Positions 43,832 to 53,649 of a DNA stretch of 64,000 nucleotides are shown here, in pieces. A program made the position numbers and the translations under genes. Under the pieces are notes generated by a model that did no database searches, was not told the origin of the DNA, and worked only from the letters and a program-made list of their open reading frames with translations. Positions within the stretch are counted from its first letter, which is position 1, and each line of letters opens with the position of its first letter. This DNA comes from CBDDFQ01 sp965227035 (GTDB taxonomy: Bacteria > Pseudomonadota > Gammaproteobacteria > Burkholderiales > Burkholderiaceae_C). The stretch spans positions 930,001 to 994,000 of the forward strand of contig OZ245724.1 in assembly GCA_965227035.1 (NCBI GenBank). Reading direction: 5' to 3'.

Positions 43832-43898
43832 GGTGGGTCGAAATGAGCGCATCGGGCGATCCAGGAATTCGTGCAGTTTCGGAATTCGAGGAGAAGTA

Positions 43899-45632
43899 AT
43901 GGCTATCAAATGGACGGTGGGGACCAAAATCGCGACGGGCTTTGCAGTCGCGGTGGTTGTGTTTTTGGCCGTGGGTTTCGTGTCGTACCGCTCGACCGCG
44001 CAGTTGATCGAGACAGCGCAACTGAGGCGCCATACGGACGAGTCGCTCGACGCGATTTCCGATGTTCGACTCGGCATTCGCGGCACGGGAATCGCACTTC
44101 GGACTTACATCATTTCCGGTGAGGATGCTCATTACGACGCCTTTAAAACATCGCAAGGCAACATCGCGGATCCAATCCCGAAGCTGCGTGAAACCGTGTC
44201 CGATTCACCGTCTCAAGCGCAGCGAGCAGACAAGATCGCTGCCATGCTGGCTCAATATTTGGCAGCGGTGAATGGTGTGGCGGACGTCCGCCGCGCGAAA
44301 GGATTTCAGGCGGGCGCGCAGGCTTTGCTTGCCGACGATACGCGCGCATTCCTGTCCGAGTTCGGTAATTTGCTCACCGCTTACGAGAAAGAGCAGAACG
44401 AGGTTCTCGCCCGCCGCACCGAACTCAGTGACCGTGAAACGAGAATCGCCCAGTTATCCATCATCGTGGGCAACGTGGTTGCACTGGTGCTGGCACTGAT
44501 TGCCGGGTACTGGCTGACGCGCAACATTTCTGCGCCCTTGCGTGAACTGACCAAAGCAACCGAGAAGGTGACCGAGGGCGACTTGTCCGGGTACGTCGTC
44601 ATCGACTCGCGTCAGGATGAAATCGGCGTGCTGTCGAGGGCACTCGAGCGTATGACCGAAGCCTTGAGGTCGATGGCGCGCAATGCCGAATCGATCGCTA
44701 TCGGTGACCTCAGAGCCGAAGTGATTCCGCAATCGGATCGCGATGTTCTCGGCAATGCCTTTGCCAGGATGTCCAAAGATCTTCGCAAACAGATAGGGGA
44801 GCTGATCGACGGTGCGAGCGCCCTGAGCGCCGCTGCCGGCGAGATCGTCGCCTCCAGCAGCCAGCTTGCAGCAAGCGCCACGCAGTCCGCTGCAGCCGTC
44901 AGCGAAACCACGACGACCGTGGAAGAGGTCAGGCAAACCGCGCAACTGGCGAGCCAGAAAGCCAGACTGGTTTCCGAGAGCGCGCAGAACGCCGTGGCCG
45001 TTTCCGAAACCGGTCGCAAATCGACTCGCGATGCCGAAGCCGGCATGGCGCGCATCCGCCAGCAGATGGAAGCGATCGCGTCGAGCATGGGCCAGTTGTC
45101 CGAGCAGAGTCAGGCAGTCGGGCAGATCATTGCCACTGTCGAAGACATAGCGACGCAGTCGAATCTATTGGCAGTGAACGCGGCCATCGAAGCGGCCAAG
45201 GCGGGCGAGCACGGCAAGGGTTTCGGCGTCGTGGCGCAAGAGGTGAAAAGCCTTGCCGAACAATCGCGTCAAGCGACGACGCAGGTGCGCAACATTCTTC
45301 GCGACATCCAGCGAGCCACTGGAATTGCAGTCATGGCAACGGAAGAGGGCGGCAAGGTCGTCGACGCGGGTACCCGGCAAACCGAGGCTGCCGGCGGTGC
45401 GATAGCGGCCTTGGGTGGAAGCGTGAACGAAGCCGCGCAGGCGGCATTGCAGATCGCCGCTTCCAGCCAGCAGCAACTGGTCGGCGTCGATCAGGTGGCG
45501 GGTGCGATGGTCAGCATCAACGAAGCAAGCGTGCAGAACGTGGCAAGCGCAAATCAGCTCGAGGTGACTGCACGCGGGATTAATGAAATAGGCCATCGGC
45601 TCAAATCGATGGTCGAACGCTACAAGGTCTGA
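43899..45632 (+). CDS. Methyl-accepting chemoreceptor with CHASE3-like sensor (WspA-like)
   Basis: A 577-residue receptor. TM1 is near residues 9-31 (IATGFAVAVVVFLAVGFVS). A helical periplasmic domain of about 150 residues carries CHASE3-like LGIRGTGIALRTYIISGEDAHYDAF. TM2 (ALVLALIAGYWL) is followed by a HAMP domain beginning RNISAPLRELTKATEKV and a signalling coiled-coil with the tip NLLAVNAAIEAAKAGEHGKGF and QEVKSLAEQSRQAT. ATG 43899 has GAGGAGA upstream. It should sense an envelope or surface cue and control CheA. It belongs to the alternative-function receptor class, not the flagellar one. Confidence 0.93.
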   Translation: MAIKWTVGTKIATGFAVAVVVFLAVGFVSYRSTAQLIETAQLRRHTDESLDAISDVRLGIRGTGIALRTYIISGEDAHYDAFKTSQGNIADPIPKLRETVSDSPSQAQRADKIAAMLAQYLAAVNGVADVRRAKGFQAGAQALLADDTRAFLSEFGNLLTAYEKEQNEVLARRTELSDRETRIAQLSIIVGNVVALVLALIAGYWLTRNISAPLRELTKATEKVTEGDLSGYVVIDSRQDEIGVLSRALERMTEALRSMARNAESIAIGDLRAEVIPQSDRDVLGNAFARMSKDLRKQIGELIDGASALSAAAGEIVASSSQLAASATQSAAAVSETTTTVEEVRQTAQLASQKARLVSESAQNAVAVSETGRKSTRDAEAGMARIRQQMEAIASSMGQLSEQSQAVGQIIATVEDIATQSNLLAVNAAIEAAKAGEHGKGFGVVAQEVKSLAEQSRQATTQVRNILRDIQRATGIAVMATEEGGKVVDAGTRQTEAAGGAIAALGGSVNEAAQAALQIAASSQQQLVGVDQVAGAMVSINEASVQNVASANQLEVTARGINEIGHRLKSMVERYKV

Positions 45633-45655
45633 GCCAATATAAAAAAGGTTTTTCG

Positions 45656-48082
45656 ATGTCCCGTAACGACGATTTTCTGCGTGAACTGCGAGCGACCTTC
45701 AAGGTCGAGGCGCAAGATCATGTGCAGACTTTGTCGCGGGGCCTCGAGCAGCTCGAACGTATTCCGGTGTCGGAATCGCCAGGCGTCTGGCAGACTATTT
45801 TTCGCGCGGTGCATAGTCTGAAAGGTGCGGCGCGCGCAGTCGACGTGCTCGACATCGAGTCCTTGTGTCAGGCGCTGGAAGATGTGTTCGCCTCGCGGCG
45901 CGGCCAAGCAAGTGCGGCTTCGCCGGAGCTCATGAAGATGCTGCTGCGCGCCTCCGATTCGTTGGACACATTGGTTTCGGCGCTGGACCAGGAATCGGGT
46001 ACACCCAAATCGATCGATCTGCAGGGCATTCGCCTTGGCCTGCGGCAACTGATGCGCGATAGACCATCGTCGCCGGAAGGTCCGGCTTCGTCGCCATCGG
46101 CGCGAGTCAGCGCAGCCAAGCCGCCTTCCTGGGCCGATCCGACTTCACAAACGCTGCCGACTCGCGTGGGTGCTGCGGTGGCGGTGGCGGTCCCCGCCGG
46201 GGCTGCGGATCCGACCTTCATATCACCAGAGTCGGCAGCACCGGTCTCGGCATCGACGATCACGCAAACGACGGCATCGGGCGCCGATGACCACGCCCAA
46301 TTGGTGGATGAAACGGTTCGCGTACAGGTGCCGAGACTTGAAGCGCAACTAGGGGAGAGCGAGGAGCTGTTGTTGTCCAAGTTCGCGTCTGCGCGGCGGG
46401 TCGAACGTTTGGAAGACCTCTCGACCTGGTTCGCCGAGTGGCACAAGGCTCGGCAAATGGTAGACACCGACTTGCGTCGACTGAAGCAGAGCGCGAAACC
46501 CGAGGTCTTGAGCCTGCTCGATTACTTCCAGTGGAGCGACGGTGCCGCTCGCGCCCTGGAAACAACGGTCACGCAGATCAGCGATACCGCGCGCAGCGAC
46601 TACAAGACCGTGGTCAAAACTGTCGACAGCGTGGTCGAAGGTGCCAGGCGACTTCTCTTGCTTCCGTTTTCCACCATATCCGCGTCCTTTCCCAAACTGG
46701 TTCGCGACGTCTGCCGCGCACAGGGCAAGGATGCCGAATTCATCGTCACCGGCGAGCAGGTCGAGATGGACAAGCTGATCCTCGAGAAGATGAAAGATCC
46801 GCTGGTTCACATGCTGCGCAATGCGGTCGATCATGGCGTGGAAACTCCGCAGGAACGATTGGCTGCCGGCAAACCGGTTCGCGCGACGATTCGTCTGGAT
46901 ATTTCGCAGGTCGCGGGCAACAGGGTTCGAATCGTGCTGGCCGACGACGGCGCTGGTATTCAAAGCGATTTGTTGAAATCGGCAGGCGTCGAACTCGGGA
47001 TCATCAGCGCCGACGATGCTGCCGGCCTCGACGAAAAGTCTGCACACGACCTTGCCTTCAGGGCAAACGTTTCGAGCCGATCGACGGTGACCAACCTTTC
47101 CGGACGCGGACTCGGTCTGGCCATCGTTCGCGAGAACGTGGACAGTCTCGGGGGCGATCTGAATGTGCAGAGTGCAAGAGGCACCGGCACGACCTTCACC
47201 ATGGAATTCGCCGCAGTGCGGGCCACCTATCGCGGCGTGATGTGCATGGTCGGCAGTCGCAGGATCCTGGTTCCGACTGCGAACGTGGAACGCGTGATTC
47301 GAATCGAGCCTTCAGCCGTGCGACTCGTCAACGGCAGTCACACCATCGTTCACGGCGCCCGCACCTTACCGCTGTTGTCTCTGGGTGCGGTGCTCGATAT
47401 TCCCGCACTTAATCCGGCTTTGCAGGTCGACTACCTGCAGGTCATCGTGATTTGCGAAGCTGCCCATTCGGTGGCGTTCGTGGTCGATCAGATCGTGCAG
47501 GAGCAGGAGGTGCTGGTGAAGCCGTTGCGCAAGCCGCTTGCCCGAGTCAGGAACATCGCTGCTGCCGCCGTACTCGGATCCGGTGAAGTGGTGCCCATCC
47601 TTCATGTCGCCGACGTATTGAAGTCGTCGCGCCTTGCAAGCGGCGTGAGGCTGCGTGGCGTGCTGCCCGAGGCAGGTGCGGCCTCCCTGGGGCATGCCTC
47701 TAGCGCATCCGGACGCGCGCCTAAAAAAGTACTTCTGGCCGAAGACTCGATCACCTCGCGCATGTTGCTCAAGGCAGTGCTCGAGTCGGCCGGATATCAG
47801 GTGTCTACTGCGGTAGATGGTCTCGATGCGTTCTCGCAATTACGCGGCGGTCGTTTCGATCTGCTCGTGTCCGACATCGAAATGCCCCGCTTGAGCGGTA
47901 TCGATCTGACTGCGCGCGTGCGGGCGGAAGAATCGCTTTCCGATTTGCCGGTAGTGCTGGTGTCTGCGCTTGCGTCTCGAGAGGACAAGGAGCGCGGTGT
48001 CGATGTCGGCGCGAACGCCTATATCGTCAAAGGCGGCTTCGATCAGGACGATCTGTTGCGTGCGGTGGAGCGGCTCATCTGA
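45656..48082 (+). CDS. cheA: CheA-type histidine kinase with C-terminal receiver (WspE-like)
   Basis: An 808-residue hybrid CheA. The HPt domain has the phosphorylatable His53 (AVHSLKGAAR). A variable linker (about 130-250) rich in Pro/Ala/Ser precedes the dimerisation and HATPase region (HMLRNAVDHGVETPQERLAAG, then VRIVLADDGAGI and RGLGLAIVRENV). A CheW-like regulatory domain follows (about 510-650), and a receiver from about residue 690 with Asp740 (LVSDIEMPRLSG). This is the WspE layout. The fused receiver is probably a phosphate sink or output for the same kinase. It precedes CheB with a one-base overlap. Confidence 0.95.
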   Translation: MSRNDDFLRELRATFKVEAQDHVQTLSRGLEQLERIPVSESPGVWQTIFRAVHSLKGAARAVDVLDIESLCQALEDVFASRRGQASAASPELMKMLLRASDSLDTLVSALDQESGTPKSIDLQGIRLGLRQLMRDRPSSPEGPASSPSARVSAAKPPSWADPTSQTLPTRVGAAVAVAVPAGAADPTFISPESAAPVSASTITQTTASGADDHAQLVDETVRVQVPRLEAQLGESEELLLSKFASARRVERLEDLSTWFAEWHKARQMVDTDLRRLKQSAKPEVLSLLDYFQWSDGAARALETTVTQISDTARSDYKTVVKTVDSVVEGARRLLLLPFSTISASFPKLVRDVCRAQGKDAEFIVTGEQVEMDKLILEKMKDPLVHMLRNAVDHGVETPQERLAAGKPVRATIRLDISQVAGNRVRIVLADDGAGIQSDLLKSAGVELGIISADDAAGLDEKSAHDLAFRANVSSRSTVTNLSGRGLGLAIVRENVDSLGGDLNVQSARGTGTTFTMEFAAVRATYRGVMCMVGSRRILVPTANVERVIRIEPSAVRLVNGSHTIVHGARTLPLLSLGAVLDIPALNPALQVDYLQVIVICEAAHSVAFVVDQIVQEQEVLVKPLRKPLARVRNIAAAAVLGSGEVVPILHVADVLKSSRLASGVRLRGVLPEAGAASLGHASSASGRAPKKVLLAEDSITSRMLLKAVLESAGYQVSTAVDGLDAFSQLRGGRFDLLVSDIEMPRLSGIDLTARVRAEESLSDLPVVLVSALASREDKERGVDVGANAYIVKGGFDQDDLLRAVERLI

Positions 48083-49215
48083 TGCACAAGAACAATAACT
48101 CCGGCGTGGACATTTCTGCTTTCGGCGTCACCCAGACGCCGGAGATTCGGGTGGTCGTGCTCGAGCCTTCCAGCGAGGTGTCGGGGCGGCTGACCAGCTG
48201 GCTTCAATCGGACGAACGCATGAAGGTGGTGAAGGTTGTCACCTCTGCTAAGAACGTGCTCGAGGCAATTGCGAAAACTTTTCCCGACGTCGTCCTTGTC
48301 GGGCACAGCCTGCCGTCGTTCGACGGTTTCGCCGCCACGCGCCTCATCATGGAGACGAGCCCTTTGCCGGTCGTCGTCTACACCAACTTCGCGCAGGAGG
48401 CCAACGCGATTGCCAAATCGACCGAGGCAGGCGCGGTTGCATGTATCGAGAATCCGGTCGAGAGCACGTTGACCTCACAGGGCTTCACCAACGGCGTGAA
48501 CCTGCTAGATACGGTTCGACTGATGTCCGAGGTGCGAGTGATACGTCGCCGGCCGAAGAATCCCTCGGCGAAACCGGCGGCGCCCGGAGGACTCGCTGGA
48601 GCGAACACCGGTGCCGAACTCGACAGGAAGGTCCGAGCGCCCATCGTGGCTATCGGCGCATCGACCGGAGGTCCCCTGGTTCTTCAGTTGGTGCTGGCTG
48701 CGTTGCCGGAAGACTTCCCGATGCCCATCCTGATAGTCCAGCACATTGCCAAGGGTTTCCTTCAGTCGATGACCGATTGGTTGCGTCGAACGTCGAAACT
48801 CCCGGTTCAGATTGCAGCACACGGCGTGCTGCCGCAGCCGGGTCATGTCTATCTGGCACCCGACGACTTTCATATGGGTTTGAGCATCGGCGGGCGGATC
48901 ATCCTGTCCCGCGCCGCGCCGGAGAACGGCGTGCGGCCCTCGGTGGAGTTTCTGTTCCGCAGCATTGCGGAACTCGACGAGGGTGCCTCTATCGGCGTAC
49001 TGCTGACGGGAATGGGCAAGGACGGCGCTTGCGAACTAAAGCATATGCACGACAAAGGCTGTGCGACTGTTGTACAAGACGCGGAGACATCGGTCGTGCA
49101 CGGCATGCCCGGAGAAGCCATTTCGCTGGGTGCAGCCGATCAGGTCTTACCCGCCGACCGCATTGCCGCTGCGCTCGTTCGGCTCGTGCGCGCCACAAAC
49201 AACGTAGCTCAATAG
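48082..49215 (+). CDS. cheB: CheB-type methylesterase with degenerate receiver (WspF-like)
   Basis: A 377-residue protein. The C-terminal methylesterase/glutaminase domain has the triad Ser194 (IGASTGGP), His221 (IVQHIAKG) and Asp314 (GMGKDGACE), so it should be active. The N-terminal receiver is atypical: the acidic pair reads Glu28-Pro29, the phosphoacceptor position is Gly74 (VLVGHSLPSFDG), and the conserved Lys position is Asn124 (IENP). It therefore probably cannot be phosphorylated in the normal way. It removes methyl groups from the receptor and resets the array. It overlaps the cheA-like stop by one base. Confidence 0.93.
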   Translation: MHKNNNSGVDISAFGVTQTPEIRVVVLEPSSEVSGRLTSWLQSDERMKVVKVVTSAKNVLEAIAKTFPDVVLVGHSLPSFDGFAATRLIMETSPLPVVVYTNFAQEANAIAKSTEAGAVACIENPVESTLTSQGFTNGVNLLDTVRLMSEVRVIRRRPKNPSAKPAAPGGLAGANTGAELDRKVRAPIVAIGASTGGPLVLQLVLAALPEDFPMPILIVQHIAKGFLQSMTDWLRRTSKLPVQIAAHGVLPQPGHVYLAPDDFHMGLSIGGRIILSRAAPENGVRPSVEFLFRSIAELDEGASIGVLLTGMGKDGACELKHMHDKGCATVVQDAETSVVHGMPGEAISLGAADQVLPADRIAAALVRLVRATNNVAQ

Positions 49216-49228
49216 GAAGGGAGTGAAC

Positions 49229-52200
49229 ATGCAAACGCCTGTCAATTCACAACTTTCCAATCCGGTTCGAATCCTCATTGCAGAAGACAGCCCGACTCAG
49301 GCGCGTCGCCTGCAACACATCCTCGAGAGGCAGGGCTGGACAGTTCAGGTCGCGTCGAACGGCAGTGAAGCCTTCGAGATGGCGCAGAGCTTCAAACCAT
49401 CGCTCATCGTGAGCGACATCGTGATGCCGGTGATGAACGGCTACGAACTGACTCGCGCCATCAAGTCGGACGAGCAACTGCAGTCAACTCCGGTGATTCT
49501 CGTGACCACCATGTCCGATCCGCAGGACGTGATTCGCGGACTCGAATGCGGTGCCGACTGCTTCATTCTCAAACCCTATGAAGAGCAGCATCTGGTCGGA
49601 CGAGTCCAGTTCATCATGCTCAACCGCCAATTGCGCGGTGCGAACGATGCGGGCATGGGTGTAGAGATTCATTTCAACGGGCAGCGTCACTACATCCGCG
49701 CCGATCGACTTCAGATCCTGAACCTGCTGCTGTCCACCTATGACGCGGCCATCCAGCGCAATTACCAGTTGAGCGAGAGCCAGGAGGCGCTAGAGCAGAA
49801 GACGATCGAACTCGAATCGACCAATCGATTCCTGCACTCGGTGATCGAGAACATTCCGAGTGCGCTGTTCGTGAAAGAGGCGACGACACTCAGAACCATA
49901 CGCATGAACCGCGCTGGCGAGGAAATGCTGCAGCGTCCGCGCGACGCGATCATCGACAAAACAACCGAAGAAATCCTCCAGGAAGATCCGGGCGGCTATC
50001 AGGCCATGTATCGCGATGCGCTACAGCATGCCGAGCCGCGCGACGTGATCATGCGCGACGTGCACGTACCCGGACGCGGCTCGCGTATTTTCAGCGCGCG
50101 GATGGTGCCGGTCATGGACTCTTACGGCGACCCCAGCCATTTGCTCCTGTTGTGCGACGACGTGACCGACCGGCTGGAGGCCGAGGCGGAACTGAAGCGA
50201 ATCAACGATGAGTTGAAGCTCAAGACCCTGGAGCTGGAGCGGGCACGCCGCGAAGCCGAAGAGTTGACCCGAATGAAGTCGGAGTTTCTCGCGAACATGA
50301 GTCATGAGATCCGCACCCCGATGAATGCGATCCTTGGCATGGCGCAGCTCGCGATGAAAACCGATCTGGATGCACGCCAGCAAAACTACGTCGAGAAAAT
50401 CATGCGGGCCGGCAAACATCTGCTGGGCCTGATCAACGACATCCTCGACTTCTCGAAAATCGAAGCCGGCAAGCTGCTGGTCGAGCACATCGATTTCGAG
50501 TTGGCGCAGGTGCTGCCGAACATCGGCGAGCTCATTCAGCAGAAGGCGCAGGAGAAGAATCTCAAGCTGAATTTCACGATAGACGAGCGTGTGCCGGAAG
50601 TGCTGGTGGGCGACCCGTTGCGCCTCGGGCAGATTCTTGTGAACTATGCGAACAACGCGGTGAAGTTCACCGAACGCGGCGAGATATCGATCATCGTGCA
50701 GGTGGCCGAGGAGTCCGATGACGAGGTGCTTCTGTACTGCGCGGTACGCGACACAGGAATTGGACTCAGCGAAACGCAACGCGCAACTTTGTTCGAATCG
50801 TTTAGGCAGGCCGATACCTCCACCACGCGTCGCTATGGTGGCACCGGACTCGGACTCGCGATTTGCCGCGACCTGGCCGAACTCATGGGTGGCGACGTCG
50901 GTGTCGAAAGCCAGTTGGGCAAGGGCTCGACGTTCTGGTTCACAGCTCGCCTCGGTAAATCGACGCTCAGGCCGCGAGTGTTCAGACCGGGCCGCAACGT
51001 GAAGGGCAAACGCGTGCTGGTGATCGACGACAACGACACGATCCGCATGTCGCTCGTGGACATGCTGCAAAGCATGAGCTTCCGGGTAGAGCAGGGCGCG
51101 TCGGGACGCGAGGCAATCGACCTGGTAGGACAGGCGAGCAAGCTGGGCGATCCGTTCGATGTCGTGTCTATCGACTGGCAAATGCCGGAGCTCGATGGTT
51201 TCGAGACGATCGAGCGTATCCAGTCGCTCGACCTGCCTTCTCCGCCTGCCTATCTGTTGCTGACCGCGCATAACCGCGAAGAGGTGATGCAGGAAGCGCT
51301 TTCGCTCGGAGTCGTCGATGTGCTGACGAAACCGGTCGATCAATCCATGCTGTTCGACGCGGTGGTGAGCGTGATCAGCCGCCGATTCGCGGCCGAAGGC
51401 GACAAGCGTGGCGATGGCGACTCGGCTGCGAAACGCAAGGCGCCGTTGCGCGACACGCGACTGCTGCTGGTCGAAGACAACGACCTGAACCAGGACGTGG
51501 CGGTCGGATTACTGGAGGCGTCCGGCGCGCAGGTCGATGTGGCGGAAAACGGCCAGATCGCCGTCGATCTTTTGCGCGCAGCTCCGGACGGCACCTACGC
51601 CGCTGTATTCATGGACATGCAGATGCCGGTGATGGACGGCATCACCGCGACCGAGCTCATACGCCAGTCGCCGCGCTTTGCCAGCCTGCCGATCATCGCC
51701 ATGACAGCCAACGCGATGGATCAGGATCGCGAGCGCTGTTTGCAGGCCGGCATGAACGAGCACATCGCCAAACCGATCGAGGAAGACGCGCTCTGGAAGA
51801 CGCTGGCGCGGGTGTTGAACAAGGCCGAAGTAGGTCTGCTGATGTCGCTGCCGCACCTGCCAGTGGAGTCGTCTGCGGTACCGACTATTCACGGCGTGGA
51901 TAGCACCGCCGGACTCCGGCGCACCCGTGGCGATGTGAATATCTACAAAACCCTGCTGCGTCGATTCGCCGATGGTCAGCGCGACGTTCCCGTCACGGTG
52001 GCGCAGTCGCTGCGCGTGGGCGACCGTGACACCGCACGACGAGAAGCCCACACGCTCAAGGGGCTGTCCGCCACCGTCGGCGCCGGCGAGGTCGCGAGGG
52101 TCGCTGCCAAGCTCGAACGCGCGATCACCGATGGTCTGCCTAAAGATCAGATCGATGGCCTGCTGGAGCAAGTGTCGGGTGCGCTCGATCCCGTGGTCGC

Positions 52201-52486
52201 GTCGATCGATGCGGCATCGCTCGATTTGATGGTTCAGGGCAGCAAGTCGATCAAGAAACGCAAGGGGTCCGCTGCGGATCCGGTTGCAATGAAACATGTG
52301 CTCGACTCACTGACCGAACTGCTGGGCAATGGCGATACGAAAGCCTTGCAGGTATTGGAGAACGCCCAGGGAATGCTGAGCGAGGCCGACGCAGGCCGTT
52401 TCGACGAAGTGGCCGAAGCCATACGCGCATTCGATTTCGATGCGGCGCTACACCTGATTGAAAACATGAATGCGGAACTGCAATGA
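49229..52486 (+). CDS. Multi-receiver hybrid histidine kinase (REC-PAS-HK-REC-REC-HPt)
   Basis: A 1085-residue cytoplasmic hybrid kinase. Receiver 1 has Asp63 (VSDIVMPVMNG). A PAS-like region (about 200-310, VIENIPSALFVKEATTL) and coiled coil lead into the kinase, with phospho-His359 (NMSHEIRTPMN), N-box region VNYANNAVKFTERG and GTGLGLAICRDLAEL. Receivers 2 and 3 have Asp649 (SIDWQMPELDG) and Asp796 (FMDMQMPVMDG), and an HPt domain has His941 (REAHTLKGLSATVG). ATG 49229 has AGGAAGGGAG upstream. No membrane segment is seen, so it is probably driven by the CheA complex through receiver 1. It overlaps the next gene (ATGA). Confidence 0.95.
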   Translation: MQTPVNSQLSNPVRILIAEDSPTQARRLQHILERQGWTVQVASNGSEAFEMAQSFKPSLIVSDIVMPVMNGYELTRAIKSDEQLQSTPVILVTTMSDPQDVIRGLECGADCFILKPYEEQHLVGRVQFIMLNRQLRGANDAGMGVEIHFNGQRHYIRADRLQILNLLLSTYDAAIQRNYQLSESQEALEQKTIELESTNRFLHSVIENIPSALFVKEATTLRTIRMNRAGEEMLQRPRDAIIDKTTEEILQEDPGGYQAMYRDALQHAEPRDVIMRDVHVPGRGSRIFSARMVPVMDSYGDPSHLLLLCDDVTDRLEAEAELKRINDELKLKTLELERARREAEELTRMKSEFLANMSHEIRTPMNAILGMAQLAMKTDLDARQQNYVEKIMRAGKHLLGLINDILDFSKIEAGKLLVEHIDFELAQVLPNIGELIQQKAQEKNLKLNFTIDERVPEVLVGDPLRLGQILVNYANNAVKFTERGEISIIVQVAEESDDEVLLYCAVRDTGIGLSETQRATLFESFRQADTSTTRRYGGTGLGLAICRDLAELMGGDVGVESQLGKGSTFWFTARLGKSTLRPRVFRPGRNVKGKRVLVIDDNDTIRMSLVDMLQSMSFRVEQGASGREAIDLVGQASKLGDPFDVVSIDWQMPELDGFETIERIQSLDLPSPPAYLLLTAHNREEVMQEALSLGVVDVLTKPVDQSMLFDAVVSVISRRFAAEGDKRGDGDSAAKRKAPLRDTRLLLVEDNDLNQDVAVGLLEASGAQVDVAENGQIAVDLLRAAPDGTYAAVFMDMQMPVMDGITATELIRQSPRFASLPIIAMTANAMDQDRERCLQAGMNEHIAKPIEEDALWKTLARVLNKAEVGLLMSLPHLPVESSAVPTIHGVDSTAGLRRTRGDVNIYKTLLRRFADGQRDVPVTVAQSLRVGDRDTARREAHTLKGLSATVGAGEVARVAAKLERAITDGLPKDQIDGLLEQVSGALDPVVASIDAASLDLMVQGSKSIKKRKGSAADPVAMKHVLDSLTELLGNGDTKALQVLENAQGMLSEADAGRFDEVAEAIRAFDFDAALHLIENMNAELQ

Positions 52487-53649
52487 CAACAACTGATGGA
52501 ATCAAAGGATCGGCGTCACAAGCGACGGTTCTCGTGATCGACGACATGGCGGAAAACCTGTCGCTGCTGCATGCGGTATTGGGTGACACCTACAGCGTGA
52601 AAGTCGCGAACAGCGGCGCACGCGGCCTTGCCATTGCGCAAAGCGCAACGCCACCCGATCTCATTCTTCTTGATATATCGATGCCGGTCATGGATGGATT
52701 CGAGGTCTGCCTTCAGCTGAAAGCCAATCCTGCGACAAGCGACATACCGGTCATCTTTCTGACTGGCCATACCGATATGGATCATGAGGATCGCGGCCTG
52801 GAACTCGGCGCTGCCGACTACATCTCCAAGCCGATCAACCCGTCGGTGGTGCTCAAGCGCGCCGAAACGCAGATCAGACTCGGGCAGCTCGCCAGATCTT
52901 TGGCCGATGCGAACCAGAATCTGCGCAATGCCGAGCGCGACGAGATGGCGCGCAACGATGCGATGAACGAATTCGAATCGATCGTGGCGCACGACATGCG
53001 CTCGTCGCTGAGCGTCATCAGCGGCTATGCAGGCCTTCTGGTCAAGCGTGTGGCCGACGACGAGCAGGCCATCGGCTATTTGACGCCCGTACGCGAGGGC
53101 GTGAAGCGCATGAACGTGCTTGCAGGGCACTGGCGCGAAATCTCAAAGCTCATTCGCACGCAACTCTTTTTCGAACAACTCGACATGGTGGCCATCGTTC
53201 ACGAGGCGCTGTTCGAGGCCATGCAGCCTTACCCCCCGGAAAGCAGGCCTGCGGTGTATGTCGACGAGCTTCCGTCCATGCGGGGCGATCCGGTGGCGGT
53301 GCGCCAGTTGTGGCGCGAGCTCATTTCCAACTCGCTCCTGTCGATCTCGCGCAGCCCGCGTGCCGTGTCGGCCGAGTCTCCCACCGGAGGCGAGCCTCTG
53401 GTTCGCATTTCCGCCACCTATTCCGACGACGAAATCGTCTATCGCATCGAAGACGACGGGGAAGGGTTCGCGATGGATGACCGCGAACGGATTTTTGCGC
53501 CCTTCCAGCGCGCTCACGAGGATCGGATCGAAGGCGCAGGGCTGGGGCTTTTCATTGCTCAACAGGTGGCGAATCGACATGGCGGGCGGCTTTGGGCCGA
53601 GAGCACGCCAGGTCAGGGCGCTACTTTCTATCTAGCCGTTTCTGCATGA
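52483..53649 (+). CDS. Response regulator-histidine kinase fusion (REC-HK)
   Basis: A 388-residue protein. The receiver has Asp64 (LLDISMPVMDG) and Lys117 (YISKPINP). A coiled coil leads to the H-box with His170 (SIVAHDMRSSLSVISG), then the ATPase (MRGDPVAVRQLWRELISNSL, VYRIEDDGEGF, GAGLGLFIAQQVANRHGG). A receiver in front of a kinase suggests an input from upstream phosphorelay and a kinase output. It overlaps genes on both sides by four bases (ATGA), so it is made in step with the hybrid kinase and the cyclase-kinase. Its phosphate acceptor is not evident; candidates are receivers in the same operon. Confidence 0.93.
   Translation: MTTTDGIKGSASQATVLVIDDMAENLSLLHAVLGDTYSVKVANSGARGLAIAQSATPPDLILLDISMPVMDGFEVCLQLKANPATSDIPVIFLTGHTDMDHEDRGLELGAADYISKPINPSVVLKRAETQIRLGQLARSLADANQNLRNAERDEMARNDAMNEFESIVAHDMRSSLSVISGYAGLLVKRVADDEQAIGYLTPVREGVKRMNVLAGHWREISKLIRTQLFFEQLDMVAIVHEALFEAMQPYPPESRPAVYVDELPSMRGDPVAVRQLWRELISNSLLSISRSPRAVSAESPTGGEPLVRISATYSDDEIVYRIEDDGEGFAMDDRERIFAPFQRAHEDRIEGAGLGLFIAQQVANRHGGRLWAESTPGQGATFYLAVSA

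Noticed and set aside
50021..51343. 440-residue minus-strand frame opposite the hybrid kinase
   Set aside because: Antisense to the kinase core with no recognisable domain.
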